From Micractinium sp. NFX-FRZ (Eukaryota; Chlorophyta; Trebouxiophyceae; Chlorellales; Chlorellaceae), in NCBI GenBank assembly GCA_029339195.1, contig JAPTJF010000155.1, positions 59,275-123,274 of the forward strand: a stretch of DNA of 64,000 bases. The letters are read 5' to 3'. The notes beneath the pieces were generated by a model. The model was not told the origin of the DNA. It was given only the letters and a program-made list of their open reading frames with translations, and did not search any database. The position numbers were made by a program, and so were the translations under genes. Position 1 is the first letter of the stretch, and the number at the start of each line of letters is the position of its first letter. Positions 57,101 through 64,000 of this stretch are shown here, in pieces.

Positions 57101-59006
57101 CTGCAGGGCATTGTAGCGCTTGTCTGCCGCCATGGCTGCTGCTGAGGAGCTGTCGGCGGTACTGCCAGGCACAGGGTCGTGTACTGCTGCCGCCAGGCTG
57201 TGCATGACCAACAGCAGCAGCTGCTGCTGCAGCTCTGGTTGTGCCGCGATGGCGCCAGGCAGGCCGGTGCCAGCTGGCTGCAGGCGGCAGAGGCCCCACA
57301 GAATGATAACCAGCCTCTGGAGCTGCTTCTGTGCGGCGGCCTGGGCGTCAGCTGCGGCGGGGATGCGGGGTATGGAAGGGGAGGGGGGAAGGGGCAGGAA
57401 GAGGGTAATTGGGATGCCATGCAATGCACTGGCAGGGATGCAGGCAGACAGGCACGCACAAGAGGGCAGGTGGCGCACACAAACAGGTGGGCCGGCGTGC
57501 GGGCGCGAGCCCACGCAGCCAGCAGCACCGCCCACCAACTTCACCTCACCCCCTGAGCACCCACCCAGCCACCCACCTTGCCCGCTGCGCATCCACTCCA
57601 GCAGCGTGCCGCACACTGCCGCCAGCCAGGGCACCGCGGCCTCGGGAGTGGCCACCCGCGCCTGGAAGGCGCGCGCTGCGCTGCCGTCGGCGCCCGCCCA
57701 CAACTGGATGAGCAGGTCGTGCATCGCGTTCATCTGTAAGTCAAGCCCCGTAAAGACCACATCCCTCCCAAACTTGGCTCCCAGCTCGGCGGGCGCCGCC
57801 TGCCCCGCGCGCAGGCGGTCCAGCAGCAGCCGGCCGCAGCGGAAGACCAGGCCCGCTGCCGCGCCAATGTCCGCCAGCTGGGCCTGCTGAATGCCGCTGC
57901 ACCGCTTGGTCAGCTCCAGGCAGGGCACCAGCAGGCCGGACAGCGGGCCCATCTGCAGGGCGGCAGGGGTGAGGGGCAGGGGCAGGCTGGCGGTGTGCAT
58001 AGGCGGCAGGGGTGAGGGGCAGAGGCGAGGGAAGTGCAGCTCAGGGTGACAGGCGGGAGAGTAGGCGGTTGTGGTTGAGTGAAGGTGGTGAAGGGGGGCA
58101 CAACGGGCACCAGGCAGGGGCGCCAGCAGCGCCGCCAGGGGGGCTGTCTGCGCAGGCGGGGGAAAGGGTGGGACGAGGGGCAAGGCAGGCAGGGAAGTGG
58201 GGGTGAGAAAGAGGGGGGTGGACAGCGTTAAATGGCTAGGGGGCCAAGCCTGATGGCGGGTCCAGCTGCAAAAGGTGAGGGCAGGGCAGACGGGGGAGGC
58301 AAGCAGCCAGGCAGGCGAGGGAAGGGCGCACCGTGCCAGCAGGACAGGACGGGGAGAGAGCGGGAGCATGCGGGGTTGGGTGCACGGCAGGCAAGGAGCA
58401 AGGCAGGCACTCAGGGAGGCAAGCAGGCATGAACATTGTGGGGAGCGCAACAGGAGTGGGGTGGAGGGGGGGATGAAGGCAGCGGGCGGCACTGGAGCTG
58501 CGAACGGCAACCGACAGACGGCGCCGGCAGCCCCGGCGGACCTGCGACATCATGAGCACAGGGCTCATACCAGGCAGTGCATGCTCCAGGGGTCGCGCCA
58601 GGCGATCATAATGCTTGCACACGGCCACGACGAGCCTACACGTGGCATGCAGACAGGCACAACCGGGTGTTCCAGTAAGCGGTGAGGGCAGGGCGGGCGG
58701 CGCCCTGGCTGTCGGGCGGGGACCCACGCCAGCAAGCCGCACGCACCTGGCCGCATTGCGGCCGCCAAATGCTCGCCCATTCCATGCGTAATACAGGTTT
58801 CAGCGCGAGGATGAGCGCGCACTCGCTCACTTTGAGAACACTCTGCTTTCGGCGTCCGAAAAGGGGACCGGGTCCCGCTCGCTGACGACCTGTATGAGCT
58901 GCGATACCGTGCTAGCAAGCTGCTGCACGGTCCGCTCGTTGGCAGGGGCGCGCAGCAACCGAGGGAGCTCCTGGAGCAGTTGCTGGGCTCGCCTGGAGTC
59001 CCACAT
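54194..59006 (-). CDS. large MYND zinc-finger protein
   Basis: At least seven exons from ATG 59006 (MWDSRRAQQLLQELPRLLRA.., exon 58837-59006, donor CTCAAA|GTGAGC) to TAG 54194-54196. Most of the protein is helical, Ala/Leu-rich and without a recognisable domain (e.g. LSGLLVPCLELTKRCSGIQQ, LGAKFGRDVVFTGLDLQMNA, LVIILWGLCRLQPAGTGLPG). The C-terminus holds a complete MYND finger: C-A-N-L..C-K-K-C-S-G-C-R-S-V-W-Y-C-G-T-A-C..H-A-D-W..H-K-K-V-C, with all zinc ligands present, ending QLAAARQQQAA. MYND fingers bind proline-rich peptides, so this may be a scaffold. Expanded MYND families without SET domains are common in green algae. Introns near 55.3 and 56.0 kb hold local repeats. Confidence 0.75.
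55245..55420. repeat. diverged duplicate block in MYND-gene intron
   Basis: GCAGGCGGGGCGCTTGCAG.. and the following AAGCTGCATCTAATGCGGCC are echoed about 110 bases on as GCAGGCGCCCGCGTGGGAGG.. and AAGCTGTGCCCAGTGCGGCG. Older than the other duplicates. Confidence 0.5.
55905..56045. repeat. alternating purine-pyrimidine repeat in MYND-gene intron
   Basis: Short GCACATG/TGCACAC units and a twice-repeated GTGCACACAAGCTG element. The long alternating RY stretch could adopt non-B DNA. Confidence 0.6.
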
Positions 59007-59561
59007 GGCTTTAGAACCTATGTAGCGAATCCAAGCCAAGAAGGAGCAGAAGTCGCAAATGAAGCAAGTGCACAGGTCTGGTGGTGCCGGCGTGGTGCAC
59101 CGCCAAGCGGTACATGAATGCCCACGATGACTGACTGGCCTTGTGATGTTTGATGAATCAATCAAACCCACCATTGAAGACCCAAAGTGCTGAGCAACAG
59201 CACAATTCACTACTGTGCAACCAGGTGGCTGTCCAGGACGGAGCCTGCCATTCAAGGCCCAGGCCGGCAGGTGCACAAACTTGCTTGGGCAAGTTGAGTT
59301 CGTGTTCAGTCGTCAGGATTGGGTCAATCGTAATACTCGTCTGGACCTGGCCTTGTGCAGGGTGCATGCTGAGAGTTGCCTAGAGTCCATGCCGCCGGCT
59401 TCCCCATCCCGATGTTTTGAGGATCCGCCTGATCATTGCGACTTGTCCGTACGATCTGTGCGGGTTACACTCCGTGTCAGTGGGAGCAGATGTGTCAGTG
59501 TGAACCTGTGACGTGCAGGTTGCACGATTTAACCAAGGCCGGCCAAACAACCAATTTTTGC

Positions 59562-59625
59562 CCCCAGTGGGTATCGAACCCGCGCGCCGAGATCGCGATT
59601 TTTCTGTTTTGCGATCATGAGTGTG
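59562..59625 (-). other. lone tRNA 3'-half-like element (B box) on the minus strand
   Basis: Read on the minus strand, GCGGGTTCGATACCCAC gives a T-arm-like hairpin (TTCGATA loop, one stem mismatch) with a perfect B box (GGTTCGATACC). TGGGGGCA follows, which could be an acceptor strand plus discriminator. A perfect 6-bp hairpin (GATCGC..GCGATC) lies upstream. No matching 5' half (GCCCCCA) is found nearby on either side. It may be a tRNA relic, a tRNA-derived SINE end or half of another unusual tRNA. Confidence 0.4.
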
Positions 59626-59688
59626 TTGTTTGAGGATTGGCTGTCAACAGCTGGTCTCGCCTGCTCAGGCGGACCACTTCAGCGTGAG

Positions 59689-59770
59689 TGCGAGATGTCC
59701 CGAGTTCGATCCTTGGTAACTCCAATCCGCATGGGGTTATAGCTCAGTGGTAGAGCGCTCGCTTCGCATG
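59689..59770 (+). tRNA. circularly permuted tRNA-Ala (anticodon CGC)
   Basis: The 3' half comes first: T38, anticodon 3' stem GCGAG (59690-59694), variable loop ATGTC, T arm CCGAG-TTCGATC-CTTGG (59700-59716), acceptor TAACTCC (59717-59723), discriminator A (59724). Eight bases later (ATCCGCAT) the 5' half begins: acceptor GGGGTTA (59733-59739), TA, D arm GCTC-AGTGGTA-GAGC, G26, anticodon stem CTCGC (59758-59762), loop TTCGCA.. with anticodon CGC (59765-59767). All four stems pair once the halves are joined. G3-U70, the AlaRS identity pair, and A73 are present, as are the A box (TAGCTCAGTGG) and a T loop fitting the B box. Flanks pair too: CGC with GCG and TGAA (59769-59772) with TTCA (59778-type offset; bases 59678-59681). 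This leaves a bulge at the expected 37/38 joints. CCA is not encoded. It decodes GCG, a common codon in this GC-rich genome. Confidence 0.88.
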
Positions 59771-59774
59771 AACC

Positions 59775-59778
59775 TTTT
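59775..59778 (+). terminator. RNA polymerase III T4 terminator of the permuted tRNA
   Basis: TTTT begins five bases after the end of the 5' half (59770), the right place to end a Pol III transcript that carries both halves. Confidence 0.7.
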
Positions 59779-60631
59779 ATCCAAACCCAGAGCATCTTCA
59801 GTCAGGCGCGGGGCTCCCGCCAGGGGTTTTCCAGGATTTTCCAAGGCTGGCAGAGGGTGGTCCCGCACTGGCGGTGGCACTGGCGGAGGCGGGCAGCCCA
59901 CTGGCGGAGATGAGCAGGCCATAACAGAGCCTGTTACGCTGGCGGACATGGGCAGCCCTTGGGCAGAGAGGCTGAACAGCAACATTGTGTCCCTTGCGGG
60001 GCTCGAGGTAGTGTGGCAAGATGGTGGGACGGTGGTGGGCGCTGGTTGGAAGAGGAGGCTGCCTGGGTGTGGTTGGTGCCACTCAACTGGCAAACGTGGG
60101 CTGTAACCTGGCAGACCCCCTTCTTTCTGCCAGCCCCCTGGCGGAGCTGCTGGAGCGCCGGAGCGCCAGCTCTGATGCAGTTTGTCGGCTGTATGTGCCA
60201 GCCACATCTGAGATGAATATTGCGCACTCCGTTGCCAAACTTTGGCTTGGAGCGGACAGGTGACTGTTGCAGCTGCAAGACTTTAGAGTGAAAAGAGCCG
60301 TACTGCTGCTGCATGTGTGGGCGGCCACCCGCCCGCCTGCCCCATCTGAGCTGCTTGGTGTCGTTGCTATCCGCCAAGCGATCAAGGTGCCCAGCAGCCG
60401 TCACACGCCTGAATAAAGACGATGGTGCAACTTGAGGATGTGCCTCCACACTGGTGACAATCCCCCATTGCTTGCGCATTATTGATGGGGAATGACAAAG
60501 GGTGCAGCTGATATGCATTGTGTGCCAGTGTGGTCTGGAGGATTGGCATATTAAGCCTGCACATGAGTGGAGGGCGTTAGGCAAGCGATTCGTGCTCGGG
60601 CTCTGCTGGCGGGAGCGGTGGCGGTGGCGGT
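59779..60631. other. intergenic region, no supported gene
   Basis: Open frames on both strands (for example plus 60021-60263, ..ATQLANVGCNLADP..) lack domains, starts in context or splice partners. An exon of an unseen gene cannot be excluded. Confidence 0.4.
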
Positions 60632-60689
60632 GGTGGATACAGTGCTGCAGTGCCACGGTGCGCTGCTGCACTGCAGCACTGTATCCACC
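60632..60689. repeat. perfect inverted repeat, 21-base arms, 16-base loop
   Basis: Left arm 60632-60652, right arm 60669-60689, perfectly complementary (arms begin GGTGGATACAG and end CTGTATCCACC). The spacer is 16 bases. Weaker pairing continues outward through GGTGGCGG/CCGCCACGG. It lies about 105 bases before the SET-gene start, so it is in the promoter or 5' UTR. Confidence 0.95.
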
Positions 60690-60793
60690 GCCACGGCGAC
60701 GGTGCTGAAAATTGCACCCATCTATCTCGTATGCATTTAAATGCAGTTCCTGAGCGGTATAAGCTGCGGACCCGCTCTGCGGCGGCTTGCGCG

Positions 60794-63700
60794 ATGAGGG
60801 TTTTCGCCTGCGTTTGTCTGCTTGCACTGTGCGCATCTGCAACACATGCGCATTCCTGGATCCCTGCGATCCAGCCGGAGATCAAGCGACTTGTGGAGTG
60901 GCTGGTAGAGCGGGGCGCCCAGCTGGTGCGTGGGGACTGTCAGCGTCTCTGCGCTTGAGAGACATGCTGCGGATGTTTCCATGTGTCAAGGCGAGCTGCG
61001 AGCATTGGCAGAGCCAACAGCGCCCGCGCACCACAGGCGCCATGTGCCCGCTGCTGCCCGCACCGCCGCCGCCGCGCGCTGCCGCTTAAATTGCAGCACT
61101 AGAGACTCAGGCACTTGCCCGCCCCACTGCCATTTTCGCTGCAGGATGGCGTGGCGGTTGGCCAGGCCTGCCTCACCTGCCCACGAGGCCTGTTTGCCAC
61201 CCGTGAGTTCAAAGAGGATGAAGCTTTGGTTGCCGTGCCCTTCACGGCCATCATCCGTCTCACGTGAGTGCAGCTGCACCCGCTGCCGTTGGCGGCTCCC
61301 ACTCGCCGCTGCCGGCCAGTCTTCTCCGGTCACTGTGGATGTTCAAGCGCACAACTTGTCGTGCTGGAGGTGATGCTGTCGTGGAATTGTTGGCCCTCAA
61401 CACCGGGACCCCTCCCTGTACCTGGCTGCAGGGACAACGAGAACGGCACCGGCTTTCCCGCTGAGTACGCAAGGGAGGTGCTGGACCTGATGCACAACCA
61501 CCCCGAACACAATGCTACCTGGGCGCCGTTTTGGGACTCGCAGGTGCGGATTGGACAATCCACAGGGGTGTGTGTTGCTGAGGGTGCTTCAACAAGCCTT
61601 CAGCGCAGCCAGCTGGAGTGCACCCCTGCTTGGGGCCTCTCTAGACTTACGGGTGGGACTGCAAAACTTGTGTTTTTAATGAAAGCCTGATGTGGTGGCA
61701 GTAGCACTGGTACAATGAAAGGAGTTGCATGCAGAGTCTGCCTCCAAAATGTTTGCCACCCCTCTTGCTCACGCTTGCCCGTCTGTTTGCTGCAGCCCGC
61801 TGCCGACGGCGTGTTCACTCCGGAAGTGTGGACTGACGAGCAGCTGGCCATGCTGCAGTGTCCGGAGCTGGTGAGAGGGTTGGAGCTAGTTGCAAGTGCA
61901 GCATGCACTCGGGTTGTGCATACATGTTGCCAAGCGCATGCATATATGTGCTTTGCAAAGCAAAGCAAAGCCCGCCCAAGCATGTTCCCTCACGATGCCT
62001 GCCCCCGAGCAGGAGGCATCGATCCGCAGTCTACGGGAAGCCGCTGAAGAGATATACCACGGAACCTTCAAGCAACACGATTTTCCGCCCTTCAATGAGA
62101 CAGTACCCGAGGAAAAGGCGTCACTGGCCACCTTCAAATATGTCACCAGCCTGGTGCGCGAAAGGTTGTATGTGAATGTATGTGGATGGATGTGCTGGGG
62201 TGTGGGTTGCCTATAGAGCAGGCACCTCCGCACACCATCAGGTGTGTGGTCAGCCTAGCGCGATGATGGTTGGGTGGGTAGGTGGCCCATGACGGTTGGG
62301 GGAACTCATACATCTGCTTATGTCCCTTGCCCACCAAATGTGTGCAACGCAGATCGCCAGTCGGTACTTTGGGTTTTATCGGGACGGTAACACTGAAAAT
62401 TTGGCCAATCACCTAGTGCCCCTTGTCGACCTCATCAACCATTCAGAGCAGCCCAATGCGGCACGGTCAGGTGTGTATACTAGTTGGGGATGGGATCTTA
62501 TTTGGCGGAGGGTCCTGAAGTGCGGAAGCCGAAAGTGCAGGCAACCCAACCTTCTTGTTGTGGCCCCCAACTGCAGATGATGGCGATTGGGTGACAATAC
62601 GGGCTTTGCAGCCTATTCATGCTGGCAAGGTGGGGCGCAAGGGCTGAGGTTGGGATGTAGGTAGGGAGACACCAGCCCCGCAAGCAGACTCGCCAGGCCT
62701 GACAATGTGGCCCGTCCACCTGCTTCCACCACTACCCGAATCACCGCGGCAGGCAACTTGCGAAGAATGCGCCGCTCTAGAGGTTGGGCGCACACCATTG
62801 GTTTTAACACGTGGTGCGCACTCGTGCCCGACCCATTGCAGGAGATCACGCACCAATATCAGTATGACATCCTTCACCGTCCAGACATGTCCTTGTGTTA
62901 CTATGGTTACGTGGTTGCTCAGGAGCGGCCCCTGTTGGCAGCAGTGGACCTGCCCAACCTGGATAGCCTCCATAACCCCACCGCCCCTGACGACTCGGCC
63001 TATGACGGTGAGTGTGGTGCCTAGGGTGTAGGCTGCGAAAGGCAGGTAATGTTCGTTTGTGTGTGTGTGTGTGTGTGTGGTGGTTGTGCCACGGTTGCGC
63101 GCCGCGCCGGCACCGAGAACCCTGCCCTTGGGGAGCGCCCCCTTACGGCTTGGTTTCTTTCGTTCCCTCATCGTTGGGGGAGTGCACGAAGGTGGGAGTG
63201 CACTTCCCCAGCAGAGGCCGGGGGAAGGGCCGCCCCCGCCGGCGGGAGGCGCCCTTCCTTGCGCCCCCCCGGGTCGGCGTGCGCCTTGTGTGCGTGTGTG
63301 GGGTGGGGGGGGTATGAACACAATGTTGGATGACAGCTTGTGAGGATGGGCATGGCCGTGCATTCGGGCGCCAGTCTTGTTCAAATGGATTGCCTTGCTG
63401 CACAACTGTGCTTCTCACCCCCTTTTGTGCCGCTCTCACCTGCCCTTCATCCAGAGGGCGGAGAGTTGTGCACGCCTGCCGAGCACGACCGCTTGGCGGC
63501 CTGTCTGGCTGCGCTACCCACCAGCGAGGCAGAGGACCAAGCTGTGTTGGAAGGTGGCGGCATCATGGGTGCGCTTGATTCGGTGCCAGCCAACCAGCCC
63601 AGGCAGCCTGCAGGCAGCCAACAAGACCGGACGGGGTGGGCTGGCAGCTTGGCATGTTGTGCGGATCAGGAGTTATGCATGCAACATGAGGCAGCGTGTA

Positions 63701-63906
63701 TGGGGCCTTCGCTGGCTCAACCTCGCCCCATCTTCACCTCGCCCGCTCCTGCAGACTGGCGGCTCCAAGAAGTGTTGCAGTTTAGGGTCATGCGCAAGCG
63801 CGCACTGCGCCTAACGTTGGAGCGCTTGGCGGCGGCGCTAGAGCGGGACACGCAAGCGCCGGAGACGGCAGCAACGAACAGAGAGGGCGCAAAAAGTGAG
63901 CTTTAA
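60794..63906 (+). CDS. SET-domain protein (plant RLSMT-like class) with N-terminal signal peptide
   Basis: Probable protein-lysine methyltransferase. Exon 1 from ATG 60794: MRVFACVCLLALCASATHAH.., a classic cleavable signal peptide, then WIPAIQPEIKRLVEWLVERG. Later exons: GLFATREFKEDEALVAVPF (SET start), LDLMHNHPEHNATWAPFWDS, TPEVWTDEQLAMLQCPEL, ASIRSLREAAEEIYHGTF, then SRYFGFYRDGNTENLANHLV and PLVDLINHSEQPNAARSG (the NHS motif). DDGDWVTIRALQPIHAGK joins EITHQYQYDILHRPDMSLCY and YGYVVAQERP (the SET C-terminal Tyr motif). The C-terminal helical domain ends ..KRALRLTLERLAAALERD.. with TAA 63904-63906. All SET landmarks are present. A secretory signal is odd for this class: the target may be a luminal protein, or the signal may guide plastid entry through the ER. 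Confidence 0.85.
63058..63079. repeat. (GT)n microsatellite in SET-gene intron
   Basis: About eleven GT units just after the donor near 63006. Confidence 0.9.
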
Positions 63907-63923
63907 TTCCGGCGATCTACATT

Positions 63924-63928
63924 TGTAA
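63924..63928 (+). promoter_or_regulatory. TGTAA poly(A) signal of the SET gene
   Basis: TGTAA only 18 bases after the stop codon, followed by T-rich sequence (TTTTTTGTTTT), which implies a very short 3' UTR. Confidence 0.55.
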
Positions 63929-64000
63929 GGCCGCCGCGCCTGGATTTTTTGTTTTGGCAACCCTCCCTCCTCCCTTTTTTGGCTAAAAGAGAGGCGGATA

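Noticed and set aside
56072..58510. An 812-codon open frame read as one exon
   Set aside because: It joins true exons of the MYND gene with in-frame introns (near 57.4 and 58.0-58.5 kb, with donor/acceptor motifs and low-complexity translation). Only parts are coding.
59733..59770. Reading the 5' half alone as a truncated linear tRNA-Ala
   Set aside because: After the anticodon loop the sequence does not continue as a tRNA, but the missing half lies just upstream and pairs in every stem, so permutation explains more.
59934..60845. 303-codon minus-strand frame upstream of the SET gene
   Set aside because: Gln/His/Ser-rich composition, no domain, spans the inverted repeat and the SET first exon; likely chance.
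1..64000. Bacterial, organellar or viral origin; CRISPR arrays; insertion sequences
   Set aside because: Spliceosomal introns throughout, nuclear-type genes, no phage-like or transposase-like proteins, and no regularly spaced short repeats of CRISPR type.

Overview
This window is nuclear DNA from a green alga (Chlorophyta). The evidence is a GC-rich sequence with many short-to-medium GT-AG introns, Ala/Gln/Gly-rich low-complexity coding, TGTAA poly(A) motifs behind several genes, and a gene set that mixes general eukaryotic genes (exportin-4, PIG-C, TBCE, IFT52) with starch-binding and organelle-targeted proteins. A Chlorella-like trebouxiophyte is my best guess, but nothing here fixes the species. 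Almost every real gene is split by introns, so gene spans below run from start codon to stop codon with introns included. Exon edges were read by eye from splice motifs and frame continuity.

Layout. 0-0.12 kb: 3' end of an unknown plus-strand gene. 0.6-9.4 kb (-): exportin-4 (XPO4), head-to-head with 9.7-11.4 kb (+) PIG-C. 12.1-17.6 kb (+): FAD-dependent monooxygenase, tail-to-tail with 18.1-20.5 kb (-) IFT52. 20.75-23.9 kb (+): a 62-residue membrane protein whose stop lies 10 bases before the start of organellar RsmH (rRNA m4C methyltransferase), a likely dicistronic locus. 24.7-28.4 kb (-): SPFH/HIR-like protein. 28.7-30.5 kb (-): F-box/LRR gene with two apparent frameshifts. 31.5-33.7 kb (+): multi-pass membrane protein. 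35.0-38.8 kb (-): CBM20 starch-binding protein with a helical tail. 39.6-41.4 kb (-): unknown. 42.1-43.0 kb (-) and 51.6-53.8 kb (+): two members of an unrecognised LEA-like family. 44.0-47.7 kb (-): TBCE, head-to-head with 47.8-50.9 kb (+) an Ala/Gln-rich single-pass membrane protein. 54.2-59.0 kb (-): large MYND-finger protein. 60.8-63.9 kb (+): SET-domain protein with a signal peptide.

The most striking object is at 59.69-59.77 kb: a circularly permuted tRNA-Ala(CGC) gene. The 3' half (anticodon 3' stem, variable loop, T arm, acceptor, discriminator) lies directly before the 5' half, separated by 8 bases. All four stems pair, the alanine identity pair G3-U70 is present, the outer flanks can pair into a bulge-helix-like structure, and a T4 terminator follows. 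A standard linear tRNA scan would miss it.

The second theme is structural. In at least seven genes the edge of an exon, with its splice site, is repeated as decayed direct copies inside the adjacent intron, usually about 100-130 bases away. This suggests continuing local tandem duplication as a source of intron growth or intron creation. GC-AG introns, pentanucleotide repeats and CTG/CAG tracts also recur.
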